Assembly (NCBI GenBank): GCA_040905845.1
Contig: JBBDQV010000083.1
Location: 1-7,483, forward strand
DNA: 7,483 bases
From: VGDP01 sp040905845
GTDB lineage: Bacteria > Pseudomonadota > Alphaproteobacteria > SP197
Reading direction: 5' to 3'
The translations under genes and the position numbers were made by a program. Below the pieces are notes generated by a model. It made no database searches and had not been told where the DNA came from. It saw only the letters and a list, made by a program, of their open reading frames with translations. This document shows, in pieces, positions 1 through 5,898 of this stretch. The number at the start of each line of letters is the position of its first letter. Within the stretch, counting starts at the first letter, position 1.

Positions 1-1133
1 GTCTTGATCGGGTGGCGCGCGAGCGCCGCCAGGATCTCCGGCATCGGCCGCTTCAGGTCCACGGCGACCATGTCGCCGGCGAGCGCGCCTGCGTCGACCT
101 CGGGCAGGAAGCGGCTGGGATCGGTCTCGAGCGCTTCGAGGTAGATGCCGTCCTTCGTGATCTTGGCCAGCGCCTGGCGGTCGGCCGAGCACGACACGCC
201 GATGCCGATCGGCAGGCTCGCGCCGTGGCGCGGCATGCGAATGACACGCACGTCGTGACAGAAGTACTTGCCGCCGAACTGCGCGCCGATGCCCATGCGT
301 TGGGTCAGCTTGAAGATCTCGGATTCCATGGCGAGGTCGCGGTAGGCGTGGCCGCGCTCGGTCCCCTCGGTCGGCAGGGCGTCGAGGTAGCGCGCGCTGG
401 CGAGCTTGACGGTCTTGAGGTTGAGCTCGGCGCTCAAGCCGCCGATGACGACGGCCAGGTGATAGGGCGGGCACGCGGCGGTGCCGATGTGACGGATGCG
501 TTCCTCGAGGAACTTCAACAGTCGGTCGGGCGCCAGCACGGCAGGCGTCGCCTGGTGCAGGAAGGACTTGTTGGCCGAGCCGCCGCCCTTGGCCATGAAC
601 AGGAGCTTGTAGGCGTCCTCGCCCTCCTCGTAGATGTCGATCTGCGCGGGCAGGTTGGTGCGCGTGTTCCTCTCCTGGAACATCGAAAGCGGCGCGACCT
701 GGCTGTAGCGCAGGTTGCGCTTGAGGTAGGCGTCGCTGACCCCGGCCGAGAGCGCGGCCTCGTCGCCGCCCTTGGTCCACACCCGGCGTCCCTTCTTGCC
801 CATGATGATCGCCGTGCCGGTGTCCTGGCACATGGGCAGCACGCCGCCCGCCGCGATGTTCGCGTTCTTGAGCAATTCGTAGGCAACGAAGCGGTCGTTC
901 GCGGTCGCCTCGGGATCGTCGAGAATGTCCCGGAGCTGCTGGAGGTGGCCGGGGCGCAGCAGGTGGTTGATGTCGATGAACGCCTGCTCGGCTACGAGCC
1001 TGAGGCCCTCGGGCGCGACCTTGAGGACCTCTTCGCCCTCGAACCTGGCGAGCGATACGTGCTCGGTCGAAAGCTTGCGGTAAGGCGTCGGGTCCGGGCC
1101 CAGCGGAAACAGACCGTCCGTGGCGTCCGTCAT
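1..1133 (-). CDS. fumA: Class I (iron-sulfur) fumarate hydratase, N-terminal part, cut by the left edge
   Basis: Interconverts fumarate and L-malate in the TCA cycle; cytoplasmic. The gene reads leftwards and 377 codons are visible without a stop; E. coli FumA is about 548 residues, so roughly the last third (the smaller C-terminal domain) lies outside. Three cysteines sit in the contexts that bind the [4Fe-4S] cluster in this family: Cys102 (LPMCQDTGTA), Cys221 (TAACPPYHLAVVIGG) and Cys315 (GVSCSADRQ). From memory the E. coli FumA ligands are 105, 224 and 318, a constant offset of three. Other family blocks are KGGGSANKS (182-190) and AQFGGKYFCHDVRVIR. The ATG start is supported by GGGAGGGG at 1140-1147, six bases upstream. 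It begins 29 bases after the phaZ stop on the same strand with no terminator between, so co-transcription is likely. The family is oxygen-sensitive (known, not seen). The class is certain; the symbol follows the E. coli name. Confidence 0.95.
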   Translation of the reverse strand, partial: MTDATDGLFPLGPDPTPYRKLSTEHVSLARFEGEEVLKVAPEGLRLVAEQAFIDINHLLRPGHLQQLRDILDDPEATANDRFVAYELLKNANIAAGGVLPMCQDTGTAIIMGKKGRRVWTKGGDEAALSAGVSDAYLKRNLRYSQVAPLSMFQERNTRTNLPAQIDIYEEGEDAYKLLFMAKGGGSANKSFLHQATPAVLAPDRLLKFLEERIRHIGTAACPPYHLAVVIGGLSAELNLKTVKLASARYLDALPTEGTERGHAYRDLAMESEIFKLTQRMGIGAQFGGKYFCHDVRVIRMPRHGASLPIGIGVSCSADRQALAKITKDGIYLEALETDPSRFLPEVDAGALAGDMVAVDLKRPMPEILAALARHPIK

Positions 1134-1162
1134 GGTGGTCCCCTCCCGATGGCCGCTCTCCC
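1134..1162 (-). promoter_or_regulatory. phaZ-fumarase intergenic spacer with strong ribosome binding site
   Basis: A 29-base gap between the phaZ stop and the fumarase ATG. On the minus strand it contains GGGAGGGG (1140-1147), a strong Shine-Dalgarno site six bases before the ATG. There is no hairpin or T tract, which argues for read-through from phaZ into the fumarase gene. Confidence 0.7.
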
Positions 1163-2500
1163 TCAGGCAGCGCTACTGAGCGCGCGCCGGCTGCCTTGTC
1201 GGCGCTCCTTCTTGCGCCGGTCGCGCCTGCGGATTTCCTTGCCCGCGGCGCGTGCGGCGGCGTGGCGCTGGGCGATCAGCGCGTGGTCGTGCTCGCGGAT
1301 GAAGGCCGCAATGCGCGGCGCGATCTCGCGCCGGAACTTGCCGCCGTTGAACACGCCGTAGTGCCCGGCGCCCTCTTGCATGTAGTACTCCTTCATCTCG
1401 CTATCGAGCGCGGTCGTCAGCTCGAGCGCGGCCTTGGTCTGGCCGACGCCGCAGATGTCGTCGAGCTCGCCCTCGATGCACAGGAGCGCGGTTCGATTGA
1501 TGCGCCAGGGCTCGATCGCGTGCCAGCGGAAGATCATCTCGCCCTTGGGCAGGGCGTGGTCCTGGAACACGGTCTTGACCGTGGACAGGTAGAACTCGGC
1601 CGGCAGGTCCATGACCGCCAGATACTCGTCGTAGAAGTCGCGCTTGCGCTGGGCCTGCTCTTCGTCGCCCTGGACCAGATGCTCGAACAGGCCGTTGAGC
1701 GATTCCATGTGCTTGTCGAGGTTCATCGAGACGAAGTTCGTGAGCTGGATGAAGCCCGGGTAGACCTTGCGGAAGACGCCCGGGTAGGGCGGCGGCACCG
1801 TCTGGATGACCTTGTCCTCGAACCACTCGACCGGGTGTTCGAGCGCGAGCTTGTTGACCGCGGTCGGGTTCTTGCGCGTGTCGATCGGCCCGCCGATCAG
1901 CGTGGTCGAGGCCGGCGCGCACAGATCGCCCCACTGCGACATGACCGAGATCGCCGCGAGCACCGGCACGCTCGGCTGGCAGACCGCGAGCACGTGCGTG
2001 TTGGGGCCGAGGTAATGCAGGAAGTCGATGACGTAATCGATGTAGTCGGCCAGGTTGAAACGGTCGGCGGTGATCGGGACGAACCGGCAGTCCTGCCAAT
2101 CGGTGATGTAGACGTCGTGGTCCGGAATCATGGCCTCGACCGTGCCGCGCAGCAGCGTCGCGTAGTGCCCGGACATCGGCGCGACGATCAGAAGCTTCGG
2201 GTCGTCGCGTTCGGCCTCGCGGCGAAAATGGACCAGGTGGCAATAGGTCCGGTGGATCACCGCCTCCGGGTGCACGGCGACCTTGTTGCCGTCGATCTCG
2301 GTTTCGGTCAGTCCCCAGTCCGGCTTGCCGTAGCGCCGGGTCACCTGCTCGAAGACGCTCAGCGCCGAGGTGATGTTGCGCGCGATCGGCGTGTCGCGGA
2401 ACGGGTTCATCGGGTTGTCGAGCATCTGATGGATGCCGTCGGTCATCAGCCGCATCGGCGCCATCGCGTACTGCTGCATCTCGTGGAGCATATAGAGCAT
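1163..2500 (-). CDS. phaZ: Intracellular poly(3-hydroxybutyrate) depolymerase PhaZ
   Basis: A 445-residue cytoplasmic enzyme of the PhaZ family (PHB_depo_C type) that degrades native PHB granules so the carbon store can be reused. It has an alpha/beta hydrolase fold with a cysteine nucleophile: the box LAVCQPSVP puts Cys174 where serine hydrolases carry Ser. The likely partners are Asp347 (or Asp348) in CIEGELDDIC and His380 in EGAGHYGVF; the Ralstonia PhaZ1 triad, as I recall it, is Cys183-Asp355-His388, with nearly the same spacing. Other typical blocks are VAPMSGHYATLLRGT (107-120) and VYITDWQDC. There is no signal peptide, so it is not a secreted depolymerase. The C-terminus (424-439) is very basic, RRRDRRKKERRQGSRR, perhaps for granule, polyphosphate or DNA contact (inference). 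The ATG at 2500 is chosen because GGAG (2508-2511) lies seven bases upstream; an earlier in-frame start 13 codons upstream lacks family support. First gene of a probable operon with the fumarase. Confidence 0.95.
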   Translation of the reverse strand: MLYMLHEMQQYAMAPMRLMTDGIHQMLDNPMNPFRDTPIARNITSALSVFEQVTRRYGKPDWGLTETEIDGNKVAVHPEAVIHRTYCHLVHFRREAERDDPKLLIVAPMSGHYATLLRGTVEAMIPDHDVYITDWQDCRFVPITADRFNLADYIDYVIDFLHYLGPNTHVLAVCQPSVPVLAAISVMSQWGDLCAPASTTLIGGPIDTRKNPTAVNKLALEHPVEWFEDKVIQTVPPPYPGVFRKVYPGFIQLTNFVSMNLDKHMESLNGLFEHLVQGDEEQAQRKRDFYDEYLAVMDLPAEFYLSTVKTVFQDHALPKGEMIFRWHAIEPWRINRTALLCIEGELDDICGVGQTKAALELTTALDSEMKEYYMQEGAGHYGVFNGGKFRREIAPRIAAFIREHDHALIAQRHAAARAAGKEIRRRDRRKKERRQGSRRALSSAA

Positions 2501-2654
2501 CGACAATCTCCGGGTTGAACCGCGGGCGCATGCTAGCACGTCTTGGTTACCTTAATTGGTTACCCGACCGTGCCAATGGTCAACGGCGCGCTTTACAGGA
2601 CCGCCGGGCGCCCCTAGCGTCCCGCCTCTTCCATTCTTGGACGAGCTCCCGCCC
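2501..2654. promoter_or_regulatory. Divergent phaZ / mttB-like control region
   Basis: A 154-base gap between two diverging genes. On the minus strand, TTGACC (2578-2583, five of six matches to a -35) is followed after 17 bases by ACCAAT (2555-2560, a poor -10); this would start phaZ RNA near 2548. The repeat pair at 2543-2564 covers the -10 and start point of that candidate. I found no convincing promoter for the plus-strand gene. The phaZ Shine-Dalgarno site GGAG is at 2508-2511. Promoter calls are inference. Confidence 0.4.
2543..2564. repeat. Tandem direct repeat TTGGTTACC, 13-base period
   Basis: TTGGTTACC occurs exactly twice, at 2543-2551 and 2556-2564, with TTAA between. The core GGTTACC (GGTAACC on the other strand) is palindromic apart from its central base. 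Two near-palindromic boxes on almost the same face of the helix in a divergent promoter are typical of a regulator operator, but the regulator is unknown. Confidence 0.55.
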
Positions 2655-4184
2655 ATGACCCGAGACGCCCAACGCGCCCGTGCCCGCGCCCGCCGCGGCG
2701 CACGCGGCCTGCGCCAGCTGCCCTGGCGCCGGGTCGTCAACCCGTACGCTCCCGTCGAGGTCTTGAGCGCCGACCAGGTCGAGACGATCCACCTGGCCTC
2801 GCTCGGGGTGCTCGAGGACATCGGCATGGAGTTCCTGCACGACGACGCGCTCGATCTCCTGGCGCGCGCCGGCGCCAATGTGGATCGCGGCAACCGCCGG
2901 GTCCGCTTCGATCGCGGGCTGATCCTGGAGAGCGTCACAAAGGCGCCCGCCGAAGTCACGCTGCACGCCCGCAACCCCGAGCGCACCGTCACCCTTGGCG
3001 GCAACCGGATCAACTTCTGCATGGTGGCGAGCCCGCCCAACTGCTCGGACCTCGAGCGCGGCAAGCGGCCAGGCACCTACGCCGACTACTGCGATTTCCT
3101 GAGGCTCGGCCACAGCCTCAACATCATCCACTTCATCGGTGGCTATCCGGTCGAGCCCGTCGACCTGCCGCCCGAATCCCGGCACCTCGACTGCTTCCTC
3201 GGCTACATCACGCTCACCGACCGCGCCTGGCACCCCTACGCGCTCGGGCGCGTGCGCATCGCCGACGCGATCGCCATGCAGGGGATCGCGCGCGGCAAGA
3301 CCACGGACGAGCTCGTCGCCGAGCCGGGGCTGATCACCATCGTCAACACCAACTCGCCCTTGAGGCTCGACGGCCCGATGATCGAAGGCCTGATGGAAAT
3401 GGCGCGCCACGGCCAGGTCGTGTGCGTCACCCCGTTCACGCTCTCGGGCGCCATGGCGCCGGCCACCATCGGCGGCGCGCTCGTGCAGCAGAACGCCGAG
3501 GCGCTGGCCGGCATCACGTTGGTCCAGCTCACCCGGCCGGGCTCGCCGGTCGTTTACGGCGGCTTCACCTCGAACGTCGACATGAAGTCCGGGGCGCCGG
3601 CGTTCGGCACGCCCGAGTACGTCAAGGCGGCGCTCGCCGGCGGCCAGCTCGCCCGGCGCTATCGGCTGCCCTACCGGTCGAGCAACGCCAACGCCGCCAA
3701 CACCCCCGACGCCCAGGCGGCCTACGAATCCGAGATGTCGACCTGGGGCGCGGTCATGGGCCATGCCAACATGGTGCTGCACGGCGCCGGCTGGCTCGAG
3801 GGCGGGCTCACCGCCTCGTTCGAGAAGGTCATCATCGACGCCGAGATCCTGCAGATGATGGCAGAGGTGCTGCGCCCGATCGAGGTCAGCGAGGAGGCTT
3901 TCGGGCTCGACGCCATGGCCGAGGTCGGCCCCGGCGGGCACTTCTTCGGCGCGGCCCACACGCTCGCGCGCTACGAGGACGCGTTCTACCAGCCCCTCCT
4001 GTCGGATTGGCGCGGCTTCGAGGCGTGGCGCGCGGCGGGCGCCGAGACCGCCGCCCAGCGCGCCCACCGCATCTACAAGGACGTGCTCGCGGCCTACGAG
4101 CCCCCGCCGCTCGACCCGGCGATCGAGGAAGCGCTCAAGGCCTACGTCGCGCGCCGCAAGGCCGAGATCGCGAAGGGGATGTAG
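2655..4184 (+). CDS. Trimethylamine methyltransferase (MttB) family protein, non-pyrrolysine type
   Basis: A 509-residue cytoplasmic protein of the MttB superfamily, whose members take a methyl group from a methylamine or quaternary amine and pass it to a corrinoid protein. Archaeal MttB carries pyrrolysine encoded by an in-frame TAG. Here the frame is open throughout and the first amber is the terminal stop, so this is a non-Pyl homologue, like the glycine betaine methyltransferase MtgB; the true substrate cannot be read from sequence. Family blocks: HLASLGVLEDIGMEFLHDDA (46-65), VNTNSPLRLDG (230-240), PFTLSGAMAPATIGGALVQQNAEALAG (260-286), PDAQAAYESEM (351-361) and EVGPGGHFFGAAHTL (423-437). 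The first 20 residues are Arg/Ala rich, as is usual in alphaproteobacterial members. ATG 2655 is chosen because family similarity begins there; an upstream TTG at 2556 would add 33 unlikely residues. The Shine-Dalgarno site is weak. No corrinoid protein or reactivase gene is in the window. Isolated between a divergent and a convergent neighbour. Confidence 0.9.
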   Translation: MTRDAQRARARARRGARGLRQLPWRRVVNPYAPVEVLSADQVETIHLASLGVLEDIGMEFLHDDALDLLARAGANVDRGNRRVRFDRGLILESVTKAPAEVTLHARNPERTVTLGGNRINFCMVASPPNCSDLERGKRPGTYADYCDFLRLGHSLNIIHFIGGYPVEPVDLPPESRHLDCFLGYITLTDRAWHPYALGRVRIADAIAMQGIARGKTTDELVAEPGLITIVNTNSPLRLDGPMIEGLMEMARHGQVVCVTPFTLSGAMAPATIGGALVQQNAEALAGITLVQLTRPGSPVVYGGFTSNVDMKSGAPAFGTPEYVKAALAGGQLARRYRLPYRSSNANAANTPDAQAAYESEMSTWGAVMGHANMVLHGAGWLEGGLTASFEKVIIDAEILQMMAEVLRPIEVSEEAFGLDAMAEVGPGGHFFGAAHTLARYEDAFYQPLLSDWRGFEAWRAAGAETAAQRAHRIYKDVLAAYEPPPLDPAIEEALKAYVARRKAEIAKGM

Positions 4185-4224
4185 AGGCGCTGGCAAGCAG
4201 CCGCCGATGCGATCCTCTCTGAAG

Positions 4225-4254
4225 CGTCATGCGCGGGCTTGACCCGCGGCGGTC
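4225..4254. repeat. Short palindromic element (CGTCAT...GGGCTTGACCC type)
   Basis: CGCGGG (4232-4237) and CCCGCG (4243-4248) form a perfect six-base stem around the loop CTTGA, preceded by CGTCATG. This resembles a dispersed alphaproteobacterial intergenic repeat of the form CGTCAT-CCCGGGCTTGACCCGGG-ATCC, recognised from memory. This copy is degenerate on its right side (GCGGTC instead of the usual ATCC). Confidence 0.5.
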
Positions 4255-4270
4255 AGGTTCGTGAGCCCAT

Positions 4271-4314
4271 CGTGCTTCGAGACGCTTGCTTCGCAAGCTC
4301 CTCAGCACGAACGG
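4271..4314 (-). repeat. REP-like palindromic element, copy 1 (inverted relative to copy 2)
   Basis: Outer arms CGTGCT (4271-4276) and AGCACG (4304-4309) enclose a perfect inner hairpin GCTTGC-TTC-GCAAGC (4284-4298). Read on the minus strand it has the order CCGTTCG, CTGAGGAGC, stem, GCGTCTCGAAG, which is the same order copy 2 shows on the plus strand. The signature matches a palindromic repeat widespread between alphaproteobacterial genes. Confidence 0.75.
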
Positions 4315-4333
4315 ACTTTCTTGGATTCGAAAA

Positions 4334-4388
4334 CCCCGTTCGGCCTGAGGAGCGGGCCGAAGGCCCGCGTCTCGAAGGGCGAGCGGGG
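4334..4388 (+). repeat. REP-like palindromic element, copy 2
   Basis: Outer arms at 4334-4345 and 4377-4388 pair at 10 of 12 positions (CCCCGTTCGGCC against GGGCGAGCGGGG). The inner hairpin GCGGGCC-GAA-GGCCCGC (4352-4368) is perfect. CTGAGGAGC precedes the stem and GCGTCTCGAAG spans its end, as in copy 1. The stem sequence differs from copy 1 but pairs equally well, so the structure is conserved rather than the bases. Confidence 0.75.
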
Positions 4389-4441
4389 TCTGAGGCAGGA
4401 TCGGCACCGACTGTGTCCCGCGCCGCGCCCGCCCATGACGG

Positions 4442-5392
4442 TCAGTCTGATTGGCCCCCTGCCAGGATCGGATGCACCGGCCCGTCGCGCACGGTGAACA
4501 GGTAGCGCCGGGCGATCTCGCGGTAGCCCCTGAACACGCAGCCGCCGTTGCCGGCCAGGATCGCGGCGCGCTCGCGCTCGTAGACCGCGCCGAGGTCGTA
4601 CCACGGCCGCCACGGGTCGCGGTGGTGCAGCGCGTGGTAGTTGTTGCCGAGGAACAGGATGCGGGTGAGCAGCCCGGCCTCGACGATCGCGGTGCGTTCG
4701 GCGACCTTTTCCGCCGGCCGATGCTCGGTGAACGAGCGCAGCACGGTCAGCGCGATCCCCGGATAGACGAAAAAGAGCACGTAGTGCCAGAACGGGATGT
4801 CGCAGACGATGAGTACCCACCAGAGCACGATCGCGACCGCTGGGATGTGCGGCAGCCACAGCCGCAGCATGTGGCGGTCGCCCGCGAGGAGCTTAGGGAA
4901 GTCGGTGCGCCAGGTCAGCCACACCGCGCGAATCGGCACCAGGATCATGCGCCCGGCCAGCGTGCGCAGCGTCCGGTGGAGCCAGCGCCCGAAAGAACTC
5001 AGCGCGGCCCACTGCTCGGGCATCAGGTAGTTCGACTCCGGATCGAGCCTCGGGTCGGTCAGGTCCTGGTCCTGGTGATGGCGCAGGTGCGATTCGCGGT
5101 AGTGGTCGAACGGCAAGTAGAGCCAAAGCGACGGGAACACGATCAGGGTGTCGAGCCAGCGGATTCCCGTCGGCCGGCCGTGCACCGCCTCATGCTGGAG
5201 CGAGCCGTGCAGGCACACGAGATAGCCGCCGAGCGGTGCGACGAGCCACCACGGCAGCGCGTGGTAGTTCAACGTCACCAACCCGAACCCGCCGTATAGC
5301 CCGACGACGACGAGCCAGGTGCCGAGCGCGCCGCGCCGCCACCAGGCCTCGGGCAGTGAGGGTGCGACCGCGATGGAATCGCCGTGGCTCAA
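4442..5392 (-). CDS. Membrane fatty acid desaturase family protein
   Basis: A 316-residue integral membrane di-iron protein of the fatty acid desaturase family (FA_desaturase). Members use O2 to desaturate or hydroxylate acyl chains or carotenoids; the substrate here is not readable. All three histidine boxes are present: H67-EAV-H71, H102-LR-HH106 and H253-AL-HH257, with His224 (FTEHRP) as a possible extra ligand. Hydrophobic segments lie at about 22-42, 46-62, 80-96, 181-198 and 200-218. No ATG exists near the N-terminus. I choose TTG at 5392 because GAGAGG (5399-5404) sits six bases before it; a second TTG at 5413, adding seven residues, has no Shine-Dalgarno site. Transcribed alone, divergent from the GFA gene and convergent with the mttB-like gene. 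A promoter candidate lies at 5425-5454. The family call is firm; carotenoid oxygenation or acyl-lipid desaturation are both possible. Confidence 0.9.
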   Translation of the reverse strand: MSHGDSIAVAPSLPEAWWRRGALGTWLVVVGLYGGFGLVTLNYHALPWWLVAPLGGYLVCLHGSLQHEAVHGRPTGIRWLDTLIVFPSLWLYLPFDHYRESHLRHHQDQDLTDPRLDPESNYLMPEQWAALSSFGRWLHRTLRTLAGRMILVPIRAVWLTWRTDFPKLLAGDRHMLRLWLPHIPAVAIVLWWVLIVCDIPFWHYVLFFVYPGIALTVLRSFTEHRPAEKVAERTAIVEAGLLTRILFLGNNYHALHHRDPWRPWYDLGAVYERERAAILAGNGGCVFRGYREIARRYLFTVRDGPVHPILAGGQSD

Positions 5393-5487
5393 ACAAAACC
5401 TCTCGGAAACCAACGGATTCTTGCATAATTCGCGCCGCCGAGGGCGCCTGGCAAGATTGATTTTCGACGTCGATGAAAGGTCCAGCG
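5393..5487. promoter_or_regulatory. Divergent desaturase / GFA promoter region
   Basis: A 95-base gap. On the minus strand, TTGCCA (5449-5454, five of six -35 matches) and AATTAT (5425-5430, four of six) are 18 bases apart and would start desaturase RNA near 5418, with a leader of about 25 bases and GAGAGG at 5399-5404. On the plus strand, CATAAT (5424-5429, five of six -10 matches) overlaps that -10 but has no good -35; it may serve the GFA gene. A GATTC (CcrM-type site) lies at 5416-5420, at the predicted minus-strand start point. AAAGG at 5476-5480 is the Shine-Dalgarno site of the GFA gene. Confidence 0.5.
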
Positions 5488-5898
5488 ATGTCCAATCCCG
5501 ACGTTCACACCGGCGGCTGCCTGTGCGGCGCCGTGCGCTACAGGGTCACGGGGCCGCTGCGCGAGGTCGCGCTGTGCCACTGCGGCCAGTGCCGCAAGTT
5601 CCACGGCCACGTCGGCGCCTACACGAACGTGGCGCGGGACAAGCTGGAGCTGACCGCAGACGGCGGGCTCGCCTGGTACATGTCCTCGACGATCGCCAAG
5701 CGTGGCTTCTGCCGGATGTGCGGTTCGAGCCTGTTCTGGGAGCGGCTCGGCGCCGACACGATCTCGATCGCCGCAGGCACGCTCGACGGTCCGACGGGGC
5801 TCAAGACGACGCGCCAGATCTTCGCCGCGCCCGAGCACCGTGGCGACTACTACGAGCTCGACACCCACCTCGAGACGTTTCCGGGAACGATGGGGTGA
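5488..5898 (+). CDS. GFA / CENP-V domain zinc protein
   Basis: A 136-residue cytoplasmic protein that is one complete GFA domain. The founding member is named a glutathione-dependent formaldehyde-activating enzyme, but most homologues have no proven activity and that role should not be assumed here. The zinc-ligand pattern is intact: Cys11 and Cys13 in GGCLCGAVRY, Cys30, Cys32 and Cys35 in CHCGQCRKFHG, Cys75 and Cys78 in GFCRMCGSSLFW. The IAAGTLDGPTGL segment (94-105) and an acidic C-terminus are also typical. I choose ATG 5488 because AAAGG lies seven bases upstream; ATG 5473 adds five residues and has no Shine-Dalgarno site. The stop overlaps the start of the next gene as GTGA, so the two are probably co-translated. 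With an mttB-like demethylation gene nearby a link to formaldehyde metabolism is tempting, but they are not in one operon. Confidence 0.92.
   Translation: MSNPDVHTGGCLCGAVRYRVTGPLREVALCHCGQCRKFHGHVGAYTNVARDKLELTADGGLAWYMSSTIAKRGFCRMCGSSLFWERLGADTISIAAGTLDGPTGLKTTRQIFAAPEHRGDYYELDTHLETFPGTMG

Larger units (their letters stand above)
4185..4441. other. Convergent intergenic region with palindromic repeats
   Basis: A 257-base gap between the stops of the mttB-like gene and the desaturase gene. It contains the three palindromic elements listed separately (4225-4254, 4271-4314 and 4334-4388) and no gene I can support; short open frames across it are read through the repeats. The strong hairpins probably end or protect transcripts from both sides; no clear T tract follows either repeat. 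Confidence 0.7.

Noticed and set aside
12..1361. Long plus-strand open frame (449 codons) opposite the fumarase and the phaZ end
   Set aside because: Codon-shadow of the real minus-strand genes in GC-rich DNA; no recognisable domain, and it runs across two genes and their gap.
1196..2518. Plus-strand open frame of 440 codons opposite phaZ
   Set aside because: Arg/Val/Asp-rich low-complexity translation typical of antisense frames; phaZ on the other strand has a complete catalytic triad.
2541..2565. CtrA site in the phaZ/mttB-like gap (a TTAA is present)
   Set aside because: Only one TTAA half is present at 2552-2555; no second half lies seven bases away on either side.
4182..4184. Terminal TAG of the mttB-like gene as a possible pyrrolysine codon
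   Set aside because: In true MttB the Pyl codon is internal, about two thirds along. This TAG is at the family's normal end and what follows is repeat-containing non-coding sequence.
2580..4196. Minus-strand open frame of 538 codons opposite the mttB-like gene
   Set aside because: Antisense shadow; no family resemblance, whereas the plus strand carries a full MttB-type protein.
4135..4505. Short open frames in both directions across the convergent gap
   Set aside because: They are read through the palindromic repeats and have no family features or ribosome binding sites.
5464..5473. Ten-base palindrome TCGACGTCGA before the GFA gene as an operator
   Set aside because: Short CpG-rich palindromes of this kind are frequent by chance in GC-rich DNA, and there is no repeat of it or other support.
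5319..5894. N-terminal extension of the binding-protein frame back to 5319
   Set aside because: It overlaps the desaturase start, the divergent promoter and the whole GFA gene in another frame; the GTG at 5895 with the GTGA overlap is the natural start.
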